Source: Pegoplata infirma
Lineage: Eukaryota; Arthropoda; Insecta; Diptera; Anthomyiidae
Length of the DNA: 64,000 nt
Assembly (NCBI GenBank): GCA_963921195.1
Contig: OY992537.1
Location: forward strand, 46,877,943-46,941,942
Direction: 5' to 3'
Shown: one piece after another, positions 46,367 through 57,227 of the stretch
Numbering within the stretch: position 1 is the stretch's first letter
Layout of the letters: each line of letters begins with the position of its first letter
Position numbers and translations under genes: made by a program
The notes under the pieces: model-generated
Told to the model about the DNA's origin: nothing
The model's database searches: none
Seen by the model: the letters and a program-made list of their open reading frames with translations, nothing else

Positions 46367-47210
46367 TTTTTAACATGATAATGTTTTTAGGCTGGTGACT
46401 AATTTTAAAAATGTTGCAGGACCATCTCAGTTTGACTATATAAGCTACCGACTAACAAAAAGGAAAATGAGAATAACTGTTTTCATTTTCGTTAAACCAA
46501 AAAGGTTTGTAAGTTCGATTTGTAACATGGATAATAATTCACATGCTGGTGAATACATATGTTTTTTCACCAGCTGGTGAATAAAACGTAACATAATTAT
46601 TTGACCAATTTTTTTTTTTTTATCAAACATTTTTTTTCATCAATTTTTTTTTTTATAAAATTTTTCATTGGTTTTTTTTAATCAATTTTTTTCATAAAAT
46701 TTTTCATTAGTTTTTTTCATAATTTTTTTTTTTTTTTTTCATCAAATTTTTTTTCATAATTTTTTTTTTTTATAAAATTGTTTTTTTACATCCATTTTTT
46801 TCCTCAATTTTGTCTTTTATCAAAAAAAAATTGTTTTTTTTCATCAATTTTTTTTCATCAAATTGTTTTTTTCATAATTTTTTTTTTCATAATTTTTTTT
46901 TTCTGTCAAAAGATATCTTTTATAATTTTTTGTTATTTCGCCAACATTTTCTTTTCATCAATTTTTTTTTATATATTTTTTTTTTTCGTCAAAAAAATTT
47001 TTTTAAAACATTTTTTTATCAAAAATTTGTTTTCATCATCAAAAACTTTTTTGTTTCATCAAAAATTTCTTTGTCCTTTTTTTTCTCATTTTTTTTTTAC
47101 TAAAACTACTTATTCACCAAGTCTGAAATTCTGTCATAAAAATGTTCCATTTGTTTAAGAAATGTACAAAAAACCAGTGAAAACTATTTTTTCTTTTCAC
47201 CAAATTTTTG
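46367..47210 (+). mobile_element. family B element, copy 6, opposite orientation
   Basis: Starts 'ttttaacatgataatgtttt' at 46367, the inverse of the right end. It has 'aggctggtgactaatttt', one perfect palindrome TTCACCAGCTGGTGAA at 46566-46581 and a decayed second one near 46538-46553. The (TTCATCAATTTTTTTT)n array spans about 46600-47095. The far unique part (tactaaaactacttattcac, caagtctgaaattctgtc, ttccatttgttta) breaks off near 47210 before the stem-loop end. Phe-rich frames over the array are not genes. Confidence 0.8.
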
Positions 47211-47780
47211 TTTTTTATCAGAAATGTTTTTCATTTTCATAATTTTTGTATCAAAAACTTTTTTTGCCAATTTTTCCATTCTTTTTTGCTTATTTTTCCT
47301 ACACAGAAAAAAATTACGTGTCACTTATTCTTTCCGAAAAAATAAAAACTTTATTTTTTCAAACTTTTACCAAATATATTAATGTCTTAAAGACATAGAA
47401 AAATTGCATAAAGATGAATTCAAACTTTTATATACATATACAAAAAACTATAAACTAAATGAGAATTCTAAAAACTAAGAGAATAATTTTTTAGTAAGTT
47501 ATTTACTTAAAGTTTTTTAAAAACTTTTGAGTAAATTTTTAATTGCGTCAATTACAAAATTACTCATTTTTTTTTTTGAAATTTAAGCAATTGATTGCTC
47601 AAAATTTTCCCCATATATTTTTTTCTGTGTACAATAACAACAACAATTTTTTTTTGTCCCTATAACAATTTACTGGATATTTTGACAACCAAGAATCTAA
47701 AAAATTATCAGATGTTAATTAATTTTATGGACGATGATGTTATTTATATTTGATTATTATTTTTTATTGTAGGATAACCA
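47211..47780. other. AT-rich stretch without assignable feature
   Basis: Low-complexity sequence; no gene or element terminus recognised. Confidence 0.5.
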
Positions 47781-48177
47781 CACTAAGAAAATTATGTCAT
47801 TAACTGTTTGTAGGTTATTTTAAAAAGTAATCAGTAAAGTCATTTTAAAAGAAAAATCACTTATTTTATAAAGGATTTAATTTTTTTACTGTTTCTGTAG
47901 TTTAAAAAAAAATAATTTACTGTATTAAAAACGAATTTTCTGTTACATTTAATTTCGGCAGTAAAAAATTTCTTCCATAGTTTTACTGTTTTTCAATACA
48001 AAATAACTGAATATTCACTAGTTTTTTAATGTTTTGGTTAGTCATTAAATTAACACTTAAAATTGACTGTAAAGTGTTTTTATTTTAAATGAAAAAACAG
48101 TGGAATGGTTTTTAAATAAAATTTAACTTGTTTTAAGTGAATATTCACTGGAATTTACCTACATAATTTTTTGAGTG
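47781..48177. mobile_element. CACTC..TA family MITE (397 bp)
   Basis: Left CACTAAGAAAATTATGTC and right, inverted, CACTCAAAAAATTATGTAGG share most of about 20 bp. The interior is AT-rich, with 'cagtaaaaaatttctt' phrases. Flanks read CA on both sides, perhaps a decayed TA. Confidence 0.75.
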
Positions 48178-48214
48178 CAGTCTTACAACACAAAGATTTC
48201 GACGGTGATTGCTA

Positions 48215-49025
48215 CACTCAAAAAATTATGTCATTAACTGTTTGTAGTTTATTTAAAAAGTTTTCCGTTTAGTCGTTTTTAAAAGAAAAAACATTTGTTT
48301 GATGTTCAGTTTTTATTAATGACTACATCAGTCCTTTGTTTCAAAAATAACACACTAAAAAAAAAGAGTTTCACTAACATTAAATTTATAAAGTCATTTA
48401 TTTTTGTTCTGTAAGTAAAAACTACTGATTATTCTTTAAATTTTTAATGATTTGTGTAAGTAATTTTTTTTTAAATTGTTGGTATTTTTTAATGATATAT
48501 CATTAGTTTTTACCTACACAAGTCAGTTATTTGTTTGTAGAAAAAAAATTCAAAAAATTATTTATAGAAATATAAAAACATATTTGTATCAAGTGGCTTT
48601 GGCACGATGGGTAGAGTGTCTGGCCAGAATGTAGTTGATTGCGGGATCGATTCCCCAAAATTTTATTAAAAAATTTTAAAAAAATATTTCAATAGAAAAT
48701 TGTATAAAATAACCTACGAAATCATTAATTTTTAATGTTTTGGTAGGTTATTTTTTTGGAATTTGTTGGTAAAAATAACAGAACTATCATTAATTTTTAA
48801 TGTTTTCGTAGGTTATTTTTTTCGAATTTGTTGGTAAAAAAGAATGAAAAAACCGTAATTTTTTAATGTTTAGTGTTATTTATTTTAGAAAATTTTGCCA
48901 ACAGTAAAAAATAAATGTTGATGTTTTTAAAACAAATGAATAATTACTGGGATGGTTTTCAATTGTTTATTCACTGGTTTTAAGTGTGTTTTTCTTTTGT
49001 TTTTGCCTACAAAATATTTTGAGTG
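48215..49025. mobile_element. CACTC..TA family element (811 bp) with tRNA-like module
   Basis: CACTCAAAAAATTATGTC at the left and, inverted, CACTCAAAATATTTTGTAGG at the right, flanked by TA at 48213-48214 and 49026-49027. The uninserted retrotransposon sequence at about 20737 reads through a single TA at this point, which proves a TA target duplication. The interior holds the tRNA-like module at 48591-48656 and duplicated 'tttttaatgttt..gtaggttattttt' phrases. TA duplication suggests Tc1/mariner-type mobilisation, although the CACTC end is not diagnostic. Confidence 0.9.
48591..48656 (+). other. tRNA-like sequence inside CACTC element
   Basis: TGGCACGATGGGTAGAG (A-box-like) and GGATCGATTCC (perfect B box) in tRNA spacing. 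Differs from the 22819 copy at only a few positions. Confidence 0.7.
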
Positions 49026-49568
49026 TATAATTACCGGACACTTTCTAATAGGGAAGTACGCAGAGCGGTTAAACATGCCGTCAAATGACTTTTGCCGGAG
49101 TTGCATGGATGAGGAGGAGTTTAAAACTATGGAACACTTCATCTGCCATTGCGCGACACTTTCTGGTAAGAGACTTGCTTCACTGAGATCTAGGAAGCTG
49201 CAAAATCTTTCTGATTTGTCGGATATCGAAATTCAATACAAGTTTGATAAGAAGCTCAAATTGATTGAAATCCCCGGAAATTTTATTAATTTTTTTTTGA
49301 AAATAAATTAAAAAGCCAGTTTATCATTAAAACACTAGATTATTAAATTATCACATAAACCCTATAGAATAGGCCAGCTAAAATGTTTCGTTTGTTTCAT
49401 TTTTTTGTTTGTTTTATTTTTAACTATTGGTATAATAATTTTATTATTATGATCGTAAATGTGTCAATAATTGTGTAATTCTACAACTACGAACGGTAAC
49501 ATATGTGAAGTGAATTTTTTATTAGAATTATGTGTTACGAAATATGTTGTAGTGACCTTGTTGGAAAT

Positions 49569-49860
49569 TTATTGAAAAAAAAAAACAGAAAAAACTTATA
49601 AAACTTTCTGAAAAAATTATAAGACATTTTTTCAATATAAAAAGTCTCAGATTCTGAGATCTCAGATTCTGAGACATTTTGTCTATAGAAAAAGTTTCAG
49701 ATTCTGAGAAATTTTTTCTATAGAAAATTTCTCAGGTTCTGAGACATTTTTTCTATAGAAAATTTCTCAGATTCTGAGTAACTGGTTTGATAGAAAAATA
49801 TATCAATTTCTGGGGGGGTTTTCCTATAAAGAAACTTAGACCTTAAGATTTTGATACATT
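49569..49860. repeat. 'TCTCAGATTCTGAGA' minisatellite array
   Basis: Six to seven units of 'ctcagattctgagacatttt' followed by 'ttctatagaaaa'. Matches the other three arrays, here in mostly regular ~37-bp spacing. Confidence 0.8.
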
Positions 49861-50423
49861 TCTCTTGCGTTTTCAGATTATTTTTTCTTAAATTTTTTTT
49901 ACAATTTTTCGTTGGTTCAACAGATTAATTCAGTTGCTCTTAATAAAATTTGATATACATAAATACCAAATGATTTAAAAGAAATTCAGTACACTCAAAA
50001 AAAAACCTTGTAAAGTTACCAAAAAATCTAGTGATTTTACGAGGCTATTCTCGTAAAATAGGAGGTAGGTAAACTTCTCGTAAAATTACGAGGATTTCCT
50101 CGTAATTTTGAATGCGCTTAAAATTAGTAAAATAACCAATTTTATTGGTAAAAATATTGTTTTAAAACCGGAAAAATAAAAAAAAAAATGGAACTTACAA
50201 GAAAAAATGGTAAATATGTTTAAAAAATGGTAAATTTACAAACCAAAATAGTAAATTTACAATTTTTTTTTGTTAAACAACATAAATCCTCGTAATAAAA
50301 TGATTTTTGTAAAAAAAACTTTTTTTTTGTAAATCCTCGTAATAAATTTTTCAAAATTTTGACAACTTTTTTTTTTTAAATATTTTTTAATAAACCAAAA
50401 AAAAAAAATTGTCAAAAAAAATA

Positions 50424-51839
50424 GGGTTTTCACAGTGACGATTAAATTTGCCTTTTTTAGTTTGATATTTGGCAAATGTGCCAAACGTCAAAAAAATGCC
50501 AATTTGAATGTGGCATATTTTTCTTAAAATGCCCAACTCAAACCTTGTCTAAAAACAAAATGCCAGTGTGCAAATAAAAAAACATAACAATAACAAGTAG
50601 AAAAGTTAAATTCGACTTGGCCGAATCTAGGAATACCCTCCACAGTGCCCATTTTAAGTGATAGTAAATTTTCTAACGTGAAAAAATAACAGTTATGATT
50701 AGAAATATTTTATTTTGTGTAAATTTTTTTTTTTTTTTTAATTTAAAAAAAAAAATAATTTTTTTGAGTGTAAAACTTTTTTTAAGTGTAAAATTTTTTT
50801 CGAATTTTTTGAAAAAAAAAATTATTTTTTTTTGAGTGTAAATTTTTTTTTGAATTTTACATTAAAAAAAAATTTACTAATTTTTTTTTTGAGTGTAAAA
50901 TTTTTTTTTGAGTGTAACATTTTTTTCGAGTGTATTTTTTTTTTGTTTTGGTATAAAAATATTTTTGAGTGACAAAAATACGTTTTAAAATATTTTTGTG
51001 ACTTACCAATGGTTGTAAAACAGGTTTAACGGGTTTTCACCACGTGCATTTAAGGTGAAGCTAATCTGATAGTCACGGTTTTGCTAATAACTTTTGAACC
51101 ACTGGACCGATTTGGGTGAAATTCAAAACGAACTAGGCTGGAGGAACGAAAAATATATATGCCAAGCTTCAGCATCCTCAGAATTGATTTTCCAAAGTTA
51201 TAATGCTTTTTATCTCATAAATTCACGAAAAACCCTTGCCGAAATTCAGTCTTTTGCTCATAACTTTTGAACCACTGGACCGATTTCACTGGATTGCAAT
51301 ACCAACCTGACCAGGTAAATGCCCAACATATATGCCAAACTTCAGGAGCCTCCGTAAAGTCTTTCAAAAGTTAGCGTGTTTTCAACAGACAGACAGACAG
51401 ACAGACAGACAGACGGACGGACGGACGGACGGACGGACATCGCTAGATCGTCTTAAAATCGATCGAGGATCATGAATATATATACTTTATGGGGACCTAG
51501 ACCAATATTTCGAGGTGTTACAAACGGAATGACAAACTTATATATACCCTCTATCACTAGAGTGGAGGGTATAAAAACAGCTGTGATTGTTTATGCTGAA
51601 ATTTCGAACGCGACAGCAAAAACATTTATACAAAAAGAAACATAAAAATTTTTTGTGTTTATTTTAAAATTGTGAATGTAAAAAGTTAATTAAAGTTTTT
51701 GTGTGCAAATTATTAACGAAAACTGCGCTCACGATATGTAAAGAAAAAATGGTGGCAAATACTTGACGTTTAGTAAAATGGCAAATTTGCCAAATACCCA
51801 ACTTAAAAAGGAAAATTTAATCGTCACTGTGAAAGCCCC
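50424..51839. mobile_element. TIR element (~430 bp of own sequence) opened by family A
   Basis: Left GGGTTTTCACAGTGACGATT and right, inverted, GGGGCTTTCACAGTGACGATT, extending about 35 bp in total. Inner sequence 50460-50591 and 51578-51805 is AT-rich. No clear target duplication. A transposase-less relic of unknown superfamily. Confidence 0.75.
50592..51577 (-). mobile_element. family A element, complete (986 bp)
   Basis: Head 'aacaagtagaaaagttaaat' with TTCGACTTGGCCGAA hairpin, 'ataccctccaca', internal block, a long (GACA/GACG) tract (51388-51438), core, (TA)n, and 'actagagtggagggtataaaaa' at the end. The cleanest single-block reference copy of the family here. Confidence 0.9.
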
Positions 51840-52162
51840 AAATGTTGTTTTTTTTGTTAAACAATATAAATCCTATAACACAATTTTTGTAGAATAACAT
51901 TTTTTTTTGTAATTCAACTAGAATCCTCGTAATAAAAACTTTGTTGTAAAATTACAGTTTTTTTTTTTGTAAAATAACCTTTCAAAATAGTAGAATAGAA
52001 TTACGAAAATAAACTTGTAAAATTACCAATAAAACTGTAGTTCTCGTTTGAGCAAAGTACAAGTTTTTTTGTTAAAGAACAAGGAAAATTGTTAAATATT
52101 GGTAGAACGGGATTACAAGGCATTTTACCAGGCGTTTTACCAGTTAATTTTTTTGAGTGTAG

Positions 52163-52616
52163 ATTAAAAAATTTTGCAAGGTCATCTTCAGTCGGCAACC
52201 TGCGGTCAAAGTTGAAAAAATTACGTATTTCGACCAATATTCATGTCCGAATTTTTCGACCAAATCCGGCTAAAGAACTCGGAAATTTGACGTACTTTAT
52301 TGAAAAAATATTTAAAAAATTTCAAAACCGCGAAAAATATTAAGTGTGTTATCGAAAAATATTAAAAAAATATAAAAACACGATTTTTGTCCAAAAATGC
52401 TGATCTGCGATTTTGATCCACAGATGCCCATTAGCATTTTCGGACCAAAATCGTGTTTTTATATTTTTTTAACATTTTTTAGATATCAAAATTTGGACAA
52501 TGTTAAGTGTGTTATCTAAACAATATAAAAACGCGATTTTGGTCTAAAAATGCTGAACCGCGATTTTGACCCACAGATGCCCATCACCATTTTCGGACCA
52601 AAATCGTGTTTTTATA
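52163..52616. repeat. unclassified repeat with tandem 'aaaatcgtgtttttatattt' block
   Basis: A block running from 'gtgttatc.aa.aatat' through 'aaaaatgctga.c.gcgatttt', 'cacagatgcccat' and 'ggaccaaaatcgtg' occurs at 52348-52480 and again at 52507-52616. The second is cut by the family A insertion. The left part (ggtcaaagttgaaaaaatta) is shared with 31126 and 56760. Confidence 0.65.
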
Positions 52617-53526
52617 TTTTTATACCCTCCACTTAGTGATAGAGGGTATATATAAGTTTGTCATTCCGTTTGTAACTCATCGAAATATCGGTCTGGGACC
52701 CCATAAAGTATATATATTCATGATGCCCGATCGATTTTAAGACATTCTAGCGATGTCCGTCTGTCCGTCTGTCCGTCTGTCTGTTGAAAATGCTGTAGCG
52801 GACAAAATATTACACAGAGATGACTGAAACTTAACATATTTGTTGGAAGTTCTCCCGAGAAGTTTGGTATTGCATTTGAGCGAAATCGGCCCAGCCGATC
52901 AAAAGTTATGAGTGAAAGTTTAATGACACCTCTTAAATTTTGAAAATACAAAATGCGTTTACACAGCTTCTACTTTACAGATTAAAATAAAATTTGGTAC
53001 AGAATAATATTATACCATGTACAATGTCTGTGTAAAATTTTAGAAGAATTGGACAAAGGGGAGTGGCACCTCCCACATTAGCTTAGCATGCAAAATGCAA
53101 TAACTCGGCTTCTGTTTAACAGATTCGAATGAAATTTGGTATAGAATGATATTTTAGCATGTCTGATCTCTATGTAAAATTTGGGCGGAATAGAAAAAAG
53201 GGGTGTAACACCCCCCATACAAACCTAGCATGTAAAATACTATAACTCAAATTCTGATTAACGTATGTAAACAAATTTTAACATGGAGTGTAAATATGGT
53301 CTTTGTGGCCTATATAGAAAATATGAGCAAATTTGGAGCAAAATTGGCACATTTAGAAGATGATTTATCTTGGCCTTTAATAAACATATTTAAATACATT
53401 TGAAAAATGTTGTTAATATTTTATTTTTTAAGAGTTATAACTCCAGTTTACTTAAATGCTTTTTTTTAATTTATCTGTTTTGGTTCTCGTTCTTTTAACA
53501 TACCCGCTAAATTGTAAAACTTTTAA

Positions 53527-53600
53527 TCAGTCTGTGGTATGATGGCTAGAGTGTTGGCTTTTCATTCATATGGTCGCAGGTTTGAGTCACGGTCGGGATG
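53527..53600 (+). other. tRNA-like module T3, second copy
   Basis: TGGTATGATGGC and GGTTTGAGTCA in tRNA spacing, followed by about 19 T. Mirror of 37136-37212. Confidence 0.6.
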
Positions 53601-54246
53601 AAGTTTTTTTTTTTTTTTTTTTATTTGTTAGCTTCAATATTTAGGGAATTCACATGGGTATCGTATTTGGTGTTGTATGTCCTATCTAAAAACAGGGTTG
53701 GTTAAACTTTAAATTAATAATACGACACTTACACGATATGACGATACAACATTTATACCTATGTTTTGTGTGCTATTTTCAAGTATGCTAACAAGAAGAG
53801 AATCTAAGAGAAAATTATCAAATGAGCGATAAATAATTTTTACCAACCCTGTTTTTGGATAGGACATACAACATATACAACAAATACGATACCCATGTGA
53901 ATTCCCTAATTGTTTATAAAATTACAATTTATTAAAATCCCCTTAATAATTTATATTCGGCCTAACAATCTTTTGTATTCTTTGTCATTGGGTAAATGAA
54001 ATAATTTTTGGAAAAAAAATTTATTTTCTACATTTTTTTTTTATACCATCCACTCTTTATTTGTGTTTTGATTGTTCTTTTTTTTATAATTTCTTGGATA
54101 AGTTCAATATCAAACACATTCAATATATTTATATTTTGCGTCCAATTCTTACAAACGGACAGACGATTTCATTGACGATTTCTGGCAACACTAATTTATC
54201 TGTTTTGGTTCTCGTTCTTTTAACATACCCGCAAAATTGTAAAACT

Positions 54247-54329
54247 TTTAACCAGCCTGTGGTATGATGGCTAGAGTGTTGGCTTTTCATACATGGAGTC
54301 CCGGGTTCGAATCATGTTAGGACTCAAGA
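54247..54329 (+). other. tRNA-like module T2, second copy
   Basis: TGGTATGATGGC and GGTTCGAATCA, followed within 20 nt by a T-run. Mirror of 36406-36490. Confidence 0.65.
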
Positions 54330-55040
54330 TTTTTTTTTTTTTTTTTTTGTTAATATTGTTTATTATTATAATTTTATTTAAATCACCTAAATCTATACCC
54401 TTCATTATATTTATCGAGTCATTGATTTTTCTCAGTTTTTGCAAATATATAAATGTGCTGTAATTAATTATTAATTAAATGTCGTTTTGTTTTTCTTTAA
54501 AAGCGAAATTGAATTTTGGTGGAAAAAATATGGTATATTCAACAAAACTTCTTTTATACACTACAGTAGAGGGTTTGTTGTAATTTGCCCGGTTTTGTTA
54601 TCTCTTTTAAGATAGTCGTTTAATTGCTAATGAAATAATTTTTGAAAAAAAATTTATATTTTCTACATTTTTTTTTTTTATACCATCCACTCTTTATTTG
54701 TGTTTTGATTGTTTTTTTTTTTTTGATAATTTCTTGGATAAGATCAATATCAAACACATTCAATATATTTATATTTTGCGTCCAATTCTTACAAACGGAC
54801 AGACGATTTTTGCCTATTGACGATTTCTGGCAACACTGTTAGTAACGGTTAATTTTGTTAGCTTATAGTATATGTAGTATGATCCCTATAAAAAACTAGG
54901 AATATATTTTTAAACCTACCACTGGGTATACCTACCACTGGGTATACTTACCACTGGGTATACCTACCACTAGGTAAGTTATTTTAAGCATTGCTGTGTT
55001 ATAATCAAACAAAATTGCGAATTTGACATGCATTTTTAAT

Positions 55041-55121
55041 GCTGCCGGTGGTCTAATGGTAGTGTCGTCGGATATTGATTTGGGAGCACCAGGTTCGTCT
55101 CCCGGTTTGGCCGAGAGTATA
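55041..55121 (+). other. tRNA-like module T1, second copy
   Basis: TGGTCTAATGGT and GGTTCGTCTCC, followed by about 18 T at 55123-55138. Mirror of 35630-35712. Confidence 0.7.
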
Positions 55122-56551
55122 ATTTTTTTTTTTTTTTTCATTTGTTGCTTTTTTTTAATTTTACCATTAATAAGTTTTTATTTTGAGTTACTTGATTTTT
55201 TAATTTAAAAATTTGAAATAATATAAGTTAATTAATTTTTTTTTTTAAATAAATTTTATTCATTAAGAATAAATTTTATAAATATTATTTTTACAAATCA
55301 AATCGATTTCAGTATTTTTATGTATGCCAATTGTGGGAAAACGTCAAAAATATTGTGCATAATATTGCGTCGTCTGTAGGTACCTTAATAAGCTAATTTT
55401 TATCAATATTTCATCGAAAATGTGTAATATTTTACAAAACTATTCCAAACGATGCTAAATTAAATTGAGAAATTAATGGAAGTTAACATTTCGTTTCGTT
55501 TCGTTTTTTTTTTTTTGTTTTGATGAATGTTAACAAATTGGAGCGGAAAGCGTTTTTCCGCAATTGTCCTCATAAAAATGGAATTGAATTAAAAACTTAA
55601 AAAATGCCTTGTCTTCCCCCTCCTTTTTACCCCCTAAATATGAATTTGGGCCGCTAAAAAAAATATGTGTCCCTTTATTTTTTCTGATCTACAAAATAAA
55701 ACCAATTCCATAAAGATCCGCGGGTGACAATAGGGAGACGTTTTAATTAAGAGTTAAAAACAACAACGTAGACGTCTAAACAACAACAAATGTAGTTGTT
55801 TTAACTGTCTTTTGTAGTGGAATCTACCGTTATAATTTTTTGAGTGTAGCAATTTTGATATACATATTCATATAAATTTAAAAAAAAAACACGCTATTTT
55901 AACAGAAACGGTGTTTAGAGATTTTCCAGCCCTGGTAATGGGCAAAAAAAATATTTTCTAAGCACCATAGACACAGACTATATACAGACTAGACAGTAGA
56001 GTTGTAAAACAAAAATGGGTAAAAACTTAGCGATTTTAGAAGATGCAGATCGGTTTTTAGCTGGTTTAAAGCATGGCAACACTTTCTACTAGTTAGAAGT
56101 GAGTAAAACAATAAAAGCCGTTCTACCTTTTTTTTTCGTATGGCGTGTTAGAGAATAATCACAATTGGAGCGGGAAGCGGAAAAACGCAATTGTCCTCAT
56201 AAAAATAGAATTGAATCTAGTTTGGCGGAAAAACGCGGCGGAATTTTGTTGTCATATAAAACGTATGTGAAGAGTTGCGGAAAAACGCTTCCCGCTCCAA
56301 TTGTGATTATTATCTTATATTGGTTTTCTCTCTCTAACCTAATTAGTAGAATAATTTTAAAAAAATAACCATATGTTTAAAGACTACTTTTTTGACACTT
56401 GTTATAATTGTCGAGTCTGTATTAATCTGTGCCATTGATATTAAATTTTTAAAGAACGTGCATTAGAAAATCGTATTAATTTATAAATACTGGGATACAG
56501 ATGGAGGGTATTTAAAATTCGGCACGGCCGAATTTAACTTTTTTACTTGTT

Positions 56552-56945
56552 TTAATATATTTTAGATAACACTCTTAACATTTTCAATTTTTTGATACCA
56601 ATTTGGAAAGAAAAATAATTTTTATATTTAAAAATCAGCATCTGTGGACCATAATCGCAGTTTTGTATTTTTAAAATATTTTTCCAATTAAGTACGCAAA
56701 ATTTCCGAATTTTTGAGCAGGATTTGGTCAAAAAATTTGGACATAAATTTTGGTCGAATAACGTAATTTTTTCCAACCTTTACCGTTGGAAAGATGGAAA
56801 GATGGAAAGATGACCTCGCAATATTTTTTCATAAATTTTCCCACAATTAGCTTAAACATGGCCATCGTTTGGCAGGAATTACGATATGAAATTCGAAAAT
56901 TTAAATTTGATGGGAAGCCCTAGTGCGCAAATTGAATAAATTGAC
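56552..56945. repeat. continuation of the pre-insertion repeat
   Basis: 'taatatattttagataacac' and later 'cagcatctgtggaccataatcgc', 'gaatttttgagcaggatttgg', 'cgtaattttttccaacctttacc' echo the block at 52163-52616 in inverse, suggesting that the composite split an inverted-repeat region. 'ggaaagatggaaagatg' is a short tandem. Confidence 0.55.
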
Positions 56946-56949
56946 CACC

Positions 56950-57030
56950 ACTGGTCAGCGCCAGCCAGCATCAAACTCGCCACCTTCCGATTTGAAACAA
57001 CACTACTTAACCACTGAGCTACGGAAACTT
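56950..57030 (-). other. tRNA-like sequence
   Basis: Minus strand: 'ccgTAGCTCAGTGGTtaag' contains a near-perfect A box, and AGTTTGATGCT (8 of 11) stands at B-box distance. D-arm features look intact, but T arm and acceptor are eroded. The overlapping plus-strand open frame (56923-57120) translates this relic and is not a gene. Confidence 0.6.
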
Positions 57031-57227
57031 GTGCTTTTATCTGGCGTTTTAATTATTAGACATGTTGTTCCACAATTTTATTTACACATTGTGTGTAAAA
57101 TATTTGAATTAAAGGATTAAATTTATAATCTACTGTGTTTTATTTGTTTAAAATTATTTTACGAATTTTGTGCTTACCCAATCTATAAATGAAAGTTTAC
57201 AGACATTTTTTTACAGTGTGGGTGCTA

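Larger units (their letters stand above)
48189..49246 (+). pseudogene. non-LTR RNase H-family C-terminal fragment, split by a CACTC element
   Basis: Coding pieces 48189-48214 (KISTVIA) and 49028-49246 (IITGHFLIGKYAERLNMPSNDFCRSCMDEEEFKTMEHFICHC, LASLRSRKLQNLSDLSDIEIQ) join without loss when the 48215-49025 insertion and one TA are removed. They align with the 3' part of the minus-strand copy at 20476-20850, including the Cys/His cluster. About 70% of residues look identical by eye. Both ends of this copy are truncated. Confidence 0.85.
49992..52159. mobile_element. CACTC..TA element containing two further nested elements
   Basis: Left CACTCAAAAAAAAACCTTG and right 'tttttttgagtg', flanked by TA at 49990-49991 and 52160-52161. 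Own sequence is the CTCGTAA/TTACGAG type (49992-50423 and 51840-52159). The remainder is a TIR element (50424-51839), itself opened by a family A element. Confidence 0.8.
52617..56551 (+). mobile_element. family A composite, copy 2, inverted partner of 34196-38167
   Basis: Same element in canonical orientation: 'ttttataccctccacttagt' at 52617 to the hairpin and 'ttttacttgtt' at 56551. It differs visibly from copy 1 mainly in the GTCY tract, where three octamers replace about nine (52757-52780). All cargo is present in mirrored order, including three tRNA-like modules, the fold-back (53640-53910) and the GGTATACC minisatellite (54917-54975). The tandem block just upstream (52437-52500) shows the uninterrupted target: a T-run followed by 'aacattttttagat'. 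Insertion was therefore between T residues with no longer duplication. Confidence 0.88.

Noticed and set aside
56923..57120. Plus-strand open frame of 65 codons
   Set aside because: It translates the reverse strand of a tRNA-like relic.
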